Shown: one piece after another, positions 7,229 to 16,275 of the stretch
How the letters are laid out: every line of letters starts with the position of its first letter
Numbering within the stretch: the first letter of the stretch is position 1
DNA from: an uncultured Christensenellaceae bacterium
GTDB lineage: Bacteria > Bacillota > Clostridia > Christensenellales > UBA3700
Assembly (NCBI GenBank): GCA_944381315.1
Contig: CALWKR010000022.1
Location: forward strand, 1 to 44,430
Reading direction: 5' to 3'
DNA length: 44,430 bases
The notes under the pieces: model-generated
What the model saw: only the letters and a program-made list of their open reading frames with translations
Told to the model about the DNA's origin: nothing
The model's database searches: none
Made by a program: the position numbers and the translations under genes

Positions 7229-10200
7229 TCACAATTCCGCTTCGCCGTCAAAGACTTTGACCGCTTCGCCGGTCAGATAGACGGTCTCGTCTGTATATTT
7301 GACTTTGAGATCTCCGCCCGGGACTTTGACGATGATGTCCTCGCCCTTGGGGCAGATGCCGTTTTCGACCGCGGCGACCGCAGCCGCGCACGCGCCGGTG
7401 CCGCAGGCGAGAGTTTCGCCCGTGCCACGCTCCCATACGCGCATCCTCAAAGTGTGATCGTCCAAGACTTTGACGAACTCCACATTGGTGCGCTCGGGGA
7501 AAAGCGGATCCGTCTCTATCGCGGAGCCTATGCCCTGCACGTCGAGCCCGTCGAGGTGTTTGACAAAGATGACGCAGTGCGGATTGCCCATGGACACGCA
7601 AGTGATCTGATATTCGCCGCCGCCGACTCGGCACGTCTTGGCGACGACTTTGTCTCCCTTGATATCGACGGGGATGTCGGACGGAGCGAGATCTGCCTTG
7701 CCCATATCCACCGTGATGTTGGCGGCTTCGCCGTTCTGAGTATGGATGACTACGTTGCGCACTCCGGAGAGCGTCTCGATGCCGAACTCGTGTCTGTGAA
7801 CGATGTTGTTGTCATACAGATATTTGGCGACGCATCTGATGCCGTTGCCGCACATCTTGCCCTCGCTGCCGTCTAGGTTGAACATACGCATACGCGCCTC
7901 GGCGACTTTGGACGGGCAGATCAGGATGACGCCGTCGCCGCCTATGCCCTTGTGTCTGTCGCAAAGGCTGACGGCAAGCCTCTCGGGGCTGTCGATGGGC
8001 GCGTCCATGCAGTCGAAATAGATGTAGTCGTTGCCGCAGCCGTGCATCTTGACGAACTTGCGCGTGACCTTGCCGGTGCGCAGTCTGTTGATGTCGACGA
8101 GCTCGGTGTTGAACTCGGAATAGCGGCTCATAAGGCTGTTGGCGACCGCATTGGCGGTGTCGATGCTCGTCAAGCACGGGATCGCCCTCTCGACTGCCTT
8201 GCGGCGTATCTTGACGCTGTCGCGCGTGGGCAGCTTGCCCTTGGACGACGTCGAGATGATGTAGTGGATCTTGCCGCTCTCGATCAGAGTCAGGTTGTTG
8301 TGCTCCGCATTCTGGTGTATCTTGTCGACGACGATGACGTCGAGTCCGAGGTTGCGCAGCACCTTTGCCGTGCCCTCGGTCGCATAGATCGTGTAGCCGA
8401 GCTCTTCGAACTTCTGCGCGATCTCTCCTATCTCGCCCTTGTCTTGATCGCGGACGGTGATGAAGATGCCGCCCTTCTTCTTCATGCGGTAGCCTGCCGC
8501 GACGAGACCTTTGAACAGCGCCTCTTCGAGCGTGCTCGCTATGCCGAGAACTTCGCCTGTCGACTTCATCTCGGGGCCGAGCTGGGTGTCGACGTTGGTC
8601 AGTTTCTCAAACGAGAACACCGGCACCTTGACCGCGACATACGGCGAGTTGGGATAGAGCCCTGTGCCGTAGCCCATATCGGCGAGCTTTTCGCCCAAGA
8701 TCGCCCTTGTCGCCAAGTCTACCATGGGCACGCCTGTGACCTTGCTGATGTACGGCACGGTGCGGCTGCTGCGCGGATTGACTTCGATGACGTAGAGCTC
8801 GTCATGATAGATCAGATATTGGATGTTGACGAGTCCGAGCGTGTGCAGCGACAGCGCGAGCTGGCGCGAGCACTCGATGATCCTCTCGGTCATCTCGTCG
8901 CCGATGTTCCATGCCGGATAGACGGCGATCGAGTCGCCCGAGTGTATGCCCGTCCTCTCGATGTGCTGCATGATGCCCGGGATCAAGATGTCCTTGCCGT
9001 CGCAGATCGCGTCGACTTCGAGCTCCTTGCCCATCAGGTATTTGTCTATCAAGACGGGATTCTCGATCTCCTGCGACAGGATGACGTCCATATATTCGAT
9101 GACGTCGGCGTCGCTGTAACATACGGTCATATTTTGACCGCCGAGGACGTAGGACGGACGCAGCAGCGTCGGATATCCTATCTCGTTGGCGACTTTGAGC
9201 GCCTCCTCCTTGGTCATTACGGTGAAACCCTTGGGTCTCTTGATGTGCAGTTTTTCGAGCAGCTCGTCGAATCTCTCCCTGTCTTCCGCGGCGTCGATGT
9301 CCTCCGCCTGAGTGCCGAGGATGCGGATCTTCTCGCGGCGCAGCATCTTGGTCAGCTTGATCGCCGTCTGTCCGCCGAAGGCGACGACGACGCCGTAAGG
9401 CTGCTCGGTGTTGATGATGCTGAGCACGTCCTCGTCGGTCAGCGGCTCGAAATAAAGCCTGTCCGCGGTGTCGAAGTCGGTGGAGACCGTCTCGGGGTTG
9501 TTGTTGACGATGACGACTTCATAGCCCCTGCGCTTGAGCGCCCACACGCAGTGGACGGACGCATAGTCGAACTCGATGCCCTGTCCTATGCGGATGGGTC
9601 CCGAGCCGAAGACTATGACTTTCTTCTTGTCGGTCGGATGCTCTTTGAGGAACTCGTCCGCCTCGTTTTCGTCGTCGAATGTGGAATAGAAGTAGGGCGT
9701 CTCCGCCTTGAACTCGGCGGCGCAGGTGTCGACCATCTTGTAGGACGCATATCTCTTGTGAGCGATCTTCTTGCCCGAGATCTTCTCGATCGACTTGTCA
9801 AGATAGCCCATCTTCTTTGCGGTCAGATAGAGCTCGTCGGTCAGCGGCTCGTCCTTCATGCGCTTTTGCAATTGCGCGAGCTTGGCGAGCTTGCTCAAAA
9901 ACCACTTGTCTATCTTGGTGACGTTGTGGATCTCGTCAATAGTGACGCCGCGTTTGAGCGACTCGAAGATGACGAAGATGCGCTCGTCGTCGACGTCGTG
10001 CAGCTTGTCTGCGAGCTGAGCGTCGCCGTATCCCGCGAACTTGTCGCTGTCGAGCGTGTCGTGCGAGATCTCCGCGCCTCTGACCGCCTTCATGATCGCC
10101 TGCTCGAACGTCGTGCCGATCGCCATGACCTCGCCCGTAGCCTTCATCTGAGTGCCGAGTTTGCGGCTGGCATAGAAGAACTTGTCGAACGGCCACTTGG

Positions 10201-11272
10201 GGAACTTGACGACAACATAGTCGAGCGCAGGCTCAAAGCACGCGAAAGTCTTGCCGGTGACGGCATTCTTGATCTCGTCGAGAGTGTAGCCGATCGCTAT
10301 CTTGGCGGCGACCTTCGCGATCGGATAGCCGGTCGCCTTGGAGGCGAGCGCGGACGAACGCGAAACTCTGGGGTTGACCTCTATGACCGCATACTCGAAG
10401 CTGTCTGGCTTGAGCGCGAATTGGCAGTTGCAGCCGCCCTCGACTTTGAGCGCGTCGATGATCTTGAGCGCCGCGCTGCGCAGCATTTGATATTCTTTGT
10501 CCGCAAGGGTGACTGTGGGTGCGATGACGATGCTGTCGCCTGTATGCACGCCGACGGGATCGAAGTTCTCCATGCTGCAGATCGTGATGACGTTGCCCTT
10601 GCTGTCGCGCATGACCTCGAACTCGATCTCCTTCCAGCCGCTGATGCACTTCTCGACCAAGATCTGGTGGATAGGCGAACTGCGAAGTCCGTTTTCCGCG
10701 ATCTCGAGGAAGTCCTCCTCGTCGTCCGCGATGCCGCCGCCGGTGCCGCCCAGCGTGAATGCGGGACGCACGATGACGGGATAGCCTATCTCGCGGGCGA
10801 CCTTGATCGCCGAATCTATGTCGTTGACGACTTTGGACGGGATGACGGGCTCGCCGATGCTCTCCAACGTGTTCTTGAACATCTGCCTGTCTTCCGCCTT
10901 GTCGATCGTGTCGGGATCGGCGCCGAGGAGCTTGACTCCCATCTTGTCGAGGAAGCCCTCCTTGGCGAGCTGCATGGACAGAGTCAAGCCCATCTGTCCG
11001 CCCATCGTGGACAGCAGACTGTCGGGGCGCTCCTTCTCTATGATCCTCTTGACGGTGGTCAGCGTGAGCGGCTCGATGTAGATCCTGTCTGCGACCGCGT
11101 TGTCCGTCATGATCGTCGCCGGGTTGGAGTTGACGAGCACGACTTCGAGTCCGTCCTCTTTGAGCGCGCGGCAAGCCTGCGTGCCGGCATAATCGAACTC
11201 GGCAGCCTGACCGATGACTATCGGTCCCGAGCCGATGACCATTACCTTGTGAATATCCTTGTTGAGCGGCAT
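7229..11272 (-). CDS. carB-dapF: Carbamoyl-phosphate synthase large chain fused to diaminopimelate epimerase
   Basis: One uninterrupted 1347-residue frame. Residues 1 to about 1068 are a full CarB: N-terminal VMVIGSGPIVIGQ, first ATP-grasp unit with the ARGTGGG-like TLGGTGGGIADD block, second half starting VIVFGSGPIRIGQG, and a C-terminal MGS-like allosteric domain. Residues 1071-1347 are a full DapF: KFVKMHGCGNDYIYFD, active cysteines C1141 (MCGNGIRC) and C1290 (LACGTGAC). CarB makes carbamoyl phosphate for arginine and pyrimidines; DapF converts LL- to meso-diaminopimelate for lysine and peptidoglycan. The junction lacks a DapF start codon or ribosome site. The start overlaps the carA stop (TAATG) with GGAGGG upstream. 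Confidence 0.9.
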   Translation of the reverse strand: MPLNKDIHKVMVIGSGPIVIGQAAEFDYAGTQACRALKEDGLEVVLVNSNPATIMTDNAVADRIYIEPLTLTTVKRIIEKERPDSLLSTMGGQMGLTLSMQLAKEGFLDKMGVKLLGADPDTIDKAEDRQMFKNTLESIGEPVIPSKVVNDIDSAIKVAREIGYPVIVRPAFTLGGTGGGIADDEEDFLEIAENGLRSSPIHQILVEKCISGWKEIEFEVMRDSKGNVITICSMENFDPVGVHTGDSIVIAPTVTLADKEYQMLRSAALKIIDALKVEGGCNCQFALKPDSFEYAVIEVNPRVSRSSALASKATGYPIAKVAAKIAIGYTLDEIKNAVTGKTFACFEPALDYVVVKFPKWPFDKFFYASRKLGTQMKATGEVMAIGTTFEQAIMKAVRGAEISHDTLDSDKFAGYGDAQLADKLHDVDDERIFVIFESLKRGVTIDEIHNVTKIDKWFLSKLAKLAQLQKRMKDEPLTDELYLTAKKMGYLDKSIEKISGKKIAHKRYASYKMVDTCAAEFKAETPYFYSTFDDENEADEFLKEHPTDKKKVIVFGSGPIRIGQGIEFDYASVHCVWALKRRGYEVVIVNNNPETVSTDFDTADRLYFEPLTDEDVLSIINTEQPYGVVVAFGGQTAIKLTKMLRREKIRILGTQAEDIDAAEDRERFDELLEKLHIKRPKGFTVMTKEEALKVANEIGYPTLLRPSYVLGGQNMTVCYSDADVIEYMDVILSQEIENPVLIDKYLMGKELEVDAICDGKDILIPGIMQHIERTGIHSGDSIAVYPAWNIGDEMTERIIECSRQLALSLHTLGLVNIQYLIYHDELYVIEVNPRSSRTVPYISKVTGVPMVDLATRAILGEKLADMGYGTGLYPNSPYVAVKVPVFSFEKLTNVDTQLGPEMKSTGEVLGIASTLEEALFKGLVAAGYRMKKKGGIFITVRDQDKGEIGEIAQKFEELGYTIYATEGTAKVLRNLGLDVIVVDKIHQNAEHNNLTLIESGKIHYIISTSSKGKLPTRDSVKIRRKAVERAIPCLTSIDTANAVANSLMSRYSEFNTELVDINRLRTGKVTRKFVKMHGCGNDYIYFDCMDAPIDSPERLAVSLCDRHKGIGGDGVILICPSKVAEARMRMFNLDGSEGKMCGNGIRCVAKYLYDNNIVHRHEFGIETLSGVRNVVIHTQNGEAANITVDMGKADLAPSDIPVDIKGDKVVAKTCRVGGGEYQITCVSMGNPHCVIFVKHLDGLDVQGIGSAIETDPLFPERTNVEFVKVLDDHTLRMRVWERGTGETLACGTGACAAAVAAVENGICPKGEDIIVKVPGGDLKVKYTDETVYLTGEAVKVFDGEAEL

Positions 11273-12342
11273 TATCTCTTTCCCTCCATAACAGCTATGA
11301 AATTGTCGAACAGAAATCTCGTGTCGAGCGGTCCTCCGCACGCCTCGGGGTGGAACTGCACCGAGCAATTGCCGCCCTCGTATTCCACGCCCTCGCAAGT
11401 GCCGTCGTTGGCGTTGACGAAGGACACCTTCGCGCCCTTGGGCACAGTGTCGTTGTCGACTGCATAGCCGTGGTTTTGGCTGGTGATGTACACTCTGCCG
11501 GTGGCGAGCTGTTTGACGGGCTGATTGGCTCCGCGGTGGCCGTATTTGAGCTTGTATGTCTTTGCGCCGTTGGCGAGCGCGAGCAGCTGATGTCCGAGAC
11601 AGATCCCAAAGACCGGCACTCCGCTTTTGCTCAGCTTGGCGAGCTGTTGGATCTCAAAGACGTTCTCGGCAGGATCGCCGGGGCCGTTGGACAGCATGAT
11701 CCCGTCCGGCTTGCCCTCGAGGATGCGCTCCGCGCTCCACGAATGCGGCACGACCGTGACGTCGCAGCCGCGCTTGGCGAGCTCGCGCGCTATGTTGCGC
11801 TTTTCGCCATAATCGATCAAAGCAACTTTGAGATGAGGCTTGCCCTCCTTGACGTGATAGGGCTCGGAGCAGCTCGCATGAGCGACGGCGTCCTTGATGC
11901 GGAAGGACTTGATGCGCTCCGTCAGCTCCTCGGTCGGCTCTCCGTAGACGATCGCGCCGTTCATCACGCCGTGCTCGCGCACTATGCGCGTCAGCTTGCG
12001 CGTGTCTATGCCGCAGATGCCCGGCACGCCGTACTTTTTGAGCATATCGTCCAATTTGCCCTCGCTGCGGAAGTTGGACGGCGCGTCGCAGAGATCGCGC
12101 ACGACATAGCCGCTGAGGTAGGGACGGTCGCTCTCGAAATCCTCGCCGATCACGCCGTAATTGCCGATCAGCGGGAAGGTCTGCACGACTATCTGTCCGT
12201 AGTAGCTGGGATCGGTGAGCGTTTCGATATAGCCGGTCATCGCGGTCGTAAAGACGACCTCGCCGATCGTCTCCTTTTCCGCGCCGATGGCATAGCCGTC
12301 GAAACGTTCGCCGTTTTCGAGAATAAGACAAACTTTTTTCAT
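11272..12342 (-). CDS. carA: Carbamoyl-phosphate synthase small chain
   Basis: Glutaminase subunit of carbamoyl-phosphate synthase; releases ammonia from glutamine and channels it to CarB. 356 residues, normal length. N-terminal CPSase domain (TTAMTGYIETLTDPSY), C-terminal class I glutamine amidotransferase with nucleophile C248 (FGICLGHQ) and the H331/E333 pair (FHPEA). MKKVCLIL at 12342 is chosen over the longer upstream frame because AGAGAGG lies just before it and the fold begins there. It overlaps carB by 1 nt, as expected for a 1:1 complex. Confidence 0.96.
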   Translation of the reverse strand: MKKVCLILENGERFDGYAIGAEKETIGEVVFTTAMTGYIETLTDPSYYGQIVVQTFPLIGNYGVIGEDFESDRPYLSGYVVRDLCDAPSNFRSEGKLDDMLKKYGVPGICGIDTRKLTRIVREHGVMNGAIVYGEPTEELTERIKSFRIKDAVAHASCSEPYHVKEGKPHLKVALIDYGEKRNIARELAKRGCDVTVVPHSWSAERILEGKPDGIMLSNGPGDPAENVFEIQQLAKLSKSGVPVFGICLGHQLLALANGAKTYKLKYGHRGANQPVKQLATGRVYITSQNHGYAVDNDTVPKGAKVSFVNANDGTCEGVEYEGGNCSVQFHPEACGGPLDTRFLFDNFIAVMEGKR

Positions 12343-12408
12343 AAAACCTCTCTCGCGTAAGCTCGCGACCGCGCATATGCGCATATAGTGCGCGCGTTCC
12401 GCTTTCTA

Positions 12409-12437
12409 ATAATAATATCATATTGCATATCCGACAA
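12409..12437 (-). promoter_or_regulatory. Probable promoter of the car operon
   Basis: TTGTCG (12432-12437), 17-nt spacer, TATTAT (12409-12414), giving a leader of about 60 nt that contains the palindrome GCGCATATGCGC (12371-12382). No PyrR attenuator or terminator-antiterminator was recognised. The stretch 12438-12657 shows nothing else I can support. Confidence 0.5.
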
Positions 12438-12657
12438 GCAAGGGAATTGCAACAAAATAATCTCGGTCTCTCCGTCTCCTAACGCCGCGTCGATGCGCGC
12501 TCGCACAAGCTGTTTTTTGCGACCTGTATTCGCTTTTTGCCCCAAAAGCGTCCGCGACGCGGCATTGAATGTCTTTTCTCGGGCACAAAACGCATTTTGC
12601 GACGCCGCCTGCTCTTGCCGCAAAAACGGACATATCGCGCCTGTTTGACGATTTTTG

Positions 12658-12686
12658 TTGCGCTCTGCCGATATCGGGGGTATAAT
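12658..12686 (+). promoter_or_regulatory. Promoter of the GH29 gene with spacer dyad
   Basis: TTGCGC (12658-12663), 17-nt spacer, TATAAT (12681-12686). The spacer contains the perfect palindrome CCGATATCGG (12668-12677). Confidence 0.65.
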
Positions 12687-12720
12687 GAAAGCGTCGGCAT
12701 CCCGACAGAGAGGAGAGATC

Positions 12721-13713
12721 ATGATCACACCTGCGCCGTCCGCTTTGCCCAACCGAGTTCAGCGCGCTCAGATCGAGCGCAAATACGGCATGTTCATCCA
12801 CTTTGGGATAAACACCTTCTACGACACCGAGTGGTCGGACGGCAAACTGCCGATAGACGGCTATCGCCCTTCCGCAATCGACGCCGACGGCTGGGTGCGC
12901 AACGCCTACGAAGCAGGGATGAATTATGTCGTCCTGATCACAAAACACCATGACGGCTTTTGCCTCTGGCACACCGATTCGACCGATTATTGCGTGAACA
13001 ACTCCCCCGTCAAGACGGACGTCGTCGCCGAAGTCGCGAAGGCGTGCAAGAAGTACGGCGTAAAGCTGGGGCTGTACTACTCGCTGTGGGACAGACACGA
13101 AAAATGTTACCGCGACCACCGCAGATACGTCGACTTCATGTGTCGTCACCTGACGGAGCTCATGGGCGGCGGATACGGCGAGATCGTGGAGCTGTGGCTG
13201 GACGGAGCGTGGGCGAAGTATCCGTCCCGATGGGACATCCCTCGGCTGTACGATCTGGCTCACCGTCTGCAACCCGACTGCGCCGTGTCCGTCAATCTGA
13301 CGATAGGCAAATGCCTGCGCAAGCTGACTCCGGACAAGTTCAGACCCGAGCGCTACCGCGAGGGGATGAACATCCGATACTTCCCTTCCGATTTCAGGCT
13401 GTGGGATCCCTACTTCACGCGCAGCGACGATCCCAAGCTCTATTCCCATGACGGCAAGAGCTATTATCTCCCCTTTGAGGCGACGATCTGCATCCGCAAT
13501 ATGCGCAATTGGTTTTGGGATCCCGGCTATCACGACGACAAACTCGTCGGGGCGGAATTCATCGCCCAAAAATACCGCGAGCTGACCGCGCAGGACAACG
13601 TCCTCGTCGTCAACGTCGCGCCCGACATCTGCGGCAGGCAGGACGACGACGACATAAAATGTCTGCTCGACGCCGCCGATCTGCTCGGGATACGCCGCAG
13701 CGCCGAACGTTGA
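12721..13713 (+). CDS. GH29-family alpha-L-fucosidase-like glycosidase
   Basis: Retaining alpha-L-fucosidase fold (GH29), 330 residues. KYGMFIHFGINTFYDTEW opens the barrel, ITKHHDGFCLWHT (from about 73) is the substrate-binding block, and VELWLDGAW carries the expected nucleophile D161. The end NVLVVNVAPD..G matches the close of the GH29 catalytic domain, so the usual C-terminal beta-sandwich is absent. No signal peptide: it acts inside the cell on imported oligosaccharides or glycosides. Start at 12721 has AGAGAGGAGAG upstream; the earlier in-frame ATG lies upstream of the -10 hexamer. A single-gene unit; exact sugar specificity unknown. Confidence 0.85.
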   Translation: MITPAPSALPNRVQRAQIERKYGMFIHFGINTFYDTEWSDGKLPIDGYRPSAIDADGWVRNAYEAGMNYVVLITKHHDGFCLWHTDSTDYCVNNSPVKTDVVAEVAKACKKYGVKLGLYYSLWDRHEKCYRDHRRYVDFMCRHLTELMGGGYGEIVELWLDGAWAKYPSRWDIPRLYDLAHRLQPDCAVSVNLTIGKCLRKLTPDKFRPERYREGMNIRYFPSDFRLWDPYFTRSDDPKLYSHDGKSYYLPFEATICIRNMRNWFWDPGYHDDKLVGAEFIAQKYRELTAQDNVLVVNVAPDICGRQDDDDIKCLLDAADLLGIRRSAER

Positions 13714-13754
13714 GTTCTGCGCTCAAATTTTCTCGTCTCACGCGCGCGTTTTGC

Positions 13755-13784
13755 TTTACTTGCGCACTTGCATAATGATATAAT
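13755..13784 (+). promoter_or_regulatory. Probable promoter of purF-asnA
   Basis: TATAAT at 13779-13784 with the weak -35 TTTACT (13755-13760), spacer 18. The leader is only about 20 nt, too short for a purine riboswitch. Confidence 0.5.
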
Positions 13785-13809
13785 CAATTCTGTTTTCGGA
13801 GGTCACTTT

Positions 13810-15207
13810 ATGCAACTCAAAGAAGAATGCGGCATTTTCGGCGTCTACAACAAAGCCGGGATCAAACAACTCGGCAACCTCGTCTACTTCGGGCTTTTCG
13901 CTCTGCAACACCGCGGTCAAGAAGCGGCAGGCATCGCGATCAACAAGGACGGAGAGGTCGAATTGCAAAAGAATCTCGGACTGCTCAGCGACGTATTCAA
14001 AGATTCGCCGATGATCAGCAAGGACGGCGACATCGCCGTAGGCCACGTCAGATATTCCACCACGGGCAGCAACACGGTCGAGAACGCGCAGCCCCTCTGC
14101 GCCAGATACTACAAAGGCTCTCTGACCATCGCCCACAACGGCAATATCTGCAACGCGCCTCAGCTGCGCAAAGAGCTGTCCGAACAGGGCGCGATCTTTC
14201 ACTCCACCAATGACAGCGAGATCATCGCCTATCTGATAGCGAGCGCGCGCATCCACACCGGATCCATTGAAGAGGCCGTCAAGGCGATCATCCCCAAGCT
14301 GCAAGGTTCTTTCTCTCTGCTGGTCATGAGCCCCCGCAAACTCATCGCGGTCCGCGATCCCCACGGCATACGACCGCTCTGCATGGGCAAGATCGACGAC
14401 ACCGTCATCTTTGCCAGCGAGAGCTGCGCCCTCGACACCGTCGGAGCGCAATTCGTCCGCGACATCAAGCCGGGCGAGATCTGCGTGGTCACCAAGGACG
14501 ATATGTTCTCGATCGAGGACTATTGCGGCAAGGAGTCCGCGCTGTGCATCTTTGAGCACATCTACTTCGCGCGTCCCGACAGCATCATCGACGGACAGAG
14601 CGTCAACTCGGCGCGCGTCCAAGCCGGCAAGATGCTCGCAAAACAGCACCCCGTCCCTGCGGACGTCGTCATCGGCGTGCCCGACAGCGGACTTTCGAGC
14701 GCGATCGGCTACTCGATCGAGAGCGGCATCCCCTACGGCGTCGGGCTCATCAAAAACAGATACATCGGCAGGACGTTCATCCAGCCTTCGCAGGCTATGC
14801 GCGAGCGCAGCGTCGCCCTCAAGCTCAACGTGCTCAAAGCCAACGTCGAGGGCAAGCGCGTCGTGATGATCGACGACTCGATCGTCCGCGGCACTACGAT
14901 CGCCAACATCGTCAAGATGCTCAAAAGGGCGGGCGCGACCGAAGTGCACGTCCGCATAAGCAGCCCCGAGTTCTTGTTCCCTTGCTTCTTCGGCACCGAC
15001 ATCCCCGATCAGGATCAGCTCGCCTGCATAAAATACACTCACGACGAGCTCGTGCGCAAGATAGGCGCCGATTCGCTCGGCTTCCTCGACAAGGACACCG
15101 TCGATCAGATCGCCCCCGACAGCCGCCTGCACTTCTGCAAAGCGTGCTTCACCGGACAATATCCCTGCCCCGTGCCCAAAAGAGTGAACAAATTGGAGTT
15201 TGAATGA
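13810..15207 (+). CDS. purF: Amidophosphoribosyltransferase
   Basis: First committed step of purine synthesis: PRPP plus glutamine to 5-phosphoribosylamine. 465 residues. A six-residue propeptide (MQLKEE) precedes the N-terminal nucleophile C7 of CGIFGVYN, which must be cleaved for glutaminase activity. The PRPP loop is VMIDDSIVRGTT. Cysteines in ALCIFEH, FPCFFGTD and FCKACF match the ligands of the Fe-S cluster in the Bacillus-type enzyme, implying oxygen sensitivity. GGAGGTCACTTT precedes the chosen ATG; the longer frame would read through the promoter. Its stop overlaps the asnA start. Confidence 0.96.
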   Translation: MQLKEECGIFGVYNKAGIKQLGNLVYFGLFALQHRGQEAAGIAINKDGEVELQKNLGLLSDVFKDSPMISKDGDIAVGHVRYSTTGSNTVENAQPLCARYYKGSLTIAHNGNICNAPQLRKELSEQGAIFHSTNDSEIIAYLIASARIHTGSIEEAVKAIIPKLQGSFSLLVMSPRKLIAVRDPHGIRPLCMGKIDDTVIFASESCALDTVGAQFVRDIKPGEICVVTKDDMFSIEDYCGKESALCIFEHIYFARPDSIIDGQSVNSARVQAGKMLAKQHPVPADVVIGVPDSGLSSAIGYSIESGIPYGVGLIKNRYIGRTFIQPSQAMRERSVALKLNVLKANVEGKRVVMIDDSIVRGTTIANIVKMLKRAGATEVHVRISSPEFLFPCFFGTDIPDQDQLACIKYTHDELVRKIGADSLGFLDKDTVDQIAPDSRLHFCKACFTGQYPCPVPKRVNKLEFE

Positions 15208-16178
15208 TGAACGAGTTGCTCGACACCGAGATCAAGATCAAATTCATCAAGGACAGCTTTGAGCGCATGCTTGCCTCCAAGCTGGACTTGACGCGCGTTT
15301 CCGCGCCCCTTTTCGTCTTGCGCGAGAGCGGTCTCAACGACAACCTCAACGGCGTGGAGCGTCCCGTCGCGTTCGACATAAAGCAGACGGGCAAGATCGC
15401 CGAAGTCGTGCACTCGCTCGCCAAATGGAAGAGATTCGCGCTGTACGAATACGGCTTCGAGCCGGGCAAGGGACTCTATACGGACATGAACGCCATCCGC
15501 CGCGACGAGATCTGCGACGAATTGCATTCCGTCTATGTCGATCAGTGGGATTGGGAAAAGGTCATCACCGCCGAAGATCGCTGCGAGAGCTATCTGCGCG
15601 CAACGGTCACGGCGATCTATTCCGCTCTCAAAGAGTGCTCGGACGCACTCTATGCATTCTGCGGAGTGCGCTCTGTCGAACTCCCCGACGAGCCCGTCTT
15701 TGTCACTACCCAACAGCTCGAAGACCTCTATCCCGATCTGACCCCCTCTCGGCGCGAAACGGAATTCGTGCGCGAACATGGCGCGATGTTCCTGATGCAG
15801 ATCGGAGGCAAGCTAAAGAGCGGCAAAAAACACGACGGCAGAGCCCCCGACTATGACGACTGGTCGCTCAACGGCGATCTCGTGCTCTACTATCCTGTGC
15901 TGGACAGAGCGTTCGAACTGTCGTCGATGGGCATAAGAGTGGACAAGACTTCCCTGCTCTCGCAGCTGCGCGAAGAGGGCGCCGAGGACAGACTCTCACT
16001 CCCGTTCCACAAGGCGCTGATAGACGGTACTCTGCCGCTGACGATAGGCGGAGGCATAGGACAGTCGCGGCTGTGCATGTTCCTGCTCGGCAAGCGCCAT
16101 ATCGGCGAAGTCCAAGCGTCGGTCTGGCCCGACGAGATGAGAGCGCAGTGCGAAAAAGACGGCATAGCTCTGCTGTGA
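15204..16178 (+). CDS. asnA: Aspartate-ammonia ligase (asparagine synthetase A)
   Basis: Ammonia-dependent asparagine synthetase, ATP to AMP, related to class II aminoacyl-tRNA synthetases. 324 residues, normal length. Family blocks are clear: EVVHSLAKWKR, GLYTDMNAIRRDE, HSVYVDQWDWEKV, and motif 3 LTIGGGIGQSRLCMFLLGK. Two successive ATG codons (15204, 15207) are possible starts; the first overlaps the purF stop as ATGA. Co-transcription with purF pairs two enzymes drawing on nitrogen donors. It ends in a strong terminator. Confidence 0.95.
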   Translation: MMNELLDTEIKIKFIKDSFERMLASKLDLTRVSAPLFVLRESGLNDNLNGVERPVAFDIKQTGKIAEVVHSLAKWKRFALYEYGFEPGKGLYTDMNAIRRDEICDELHSVYVDQWDWEKVITAEDRCESYLRATVTAIYSALKECSDALYAFCGVRSVELPDEPVFVTTQQLEDLYPDLTPSRRETEFVREHGAMFLMQIGGKLKSGKKHDGRAPDYDDWSLNGDLVLYYPVLDRAFELSSMGIRVDKTSLLSQLREEGAEDRLSLPFHKALIDGTLPLTIGGGIGQSRLCMFLLGKRHIGEVQASVWPDEMRAQCEKDGIALL

Positions 16179-16192
16179 CGGCAATTGCTTTG

Positions 16193-16221
16193 CGGCGATC
16201 CGAAAGGGTCGCCGTTTTTTT
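16193..16221 (+). terminator. Terminator of purF-asnA
   Basis: Stem CGGCGATCC/GGGTCGCCG, GAAA tetraloop, then TTTTTTT. Confidence 0.92.
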
Positions 16222-16237
16222 GCGCGCTCGGACGGCA

Positions 16238-16266
16238 TTGACAAAATTTGCGCGCGGTAATATACT
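16238..16266 (+). promoter_or_regulatory. Promoter of MATE exporter 1, predicting a near-leaderless mRNA
   Basis: TTGACA (16238-16243), 17-nt spacer, TATACT (16261-16266). The expected start of transcription (about 16273) lies only some 3 nt before the ATG at 16276, and no ribosome site is present. Confidence 0.75.
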
Positions 16267-16275
16267 GTATTCGGT

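Noticed and set aside
7952..11467. A very long open frame on the plus strand opposite carB-dapF
   Set aside because: Its product is a Leu/Val/Asp/Arg-rich string without a domain and exactly opposes a clear CarB; GC-rich genes with biased third positions give such antisense frames. The same holds for long frames opposite guaB, the kinase and the ABC genes.
13785..13809. Purine riboswitch before purF
   Set aside because: The leader is about 20 nt; there is no room for an aptamer. The guaB leader is also too short.
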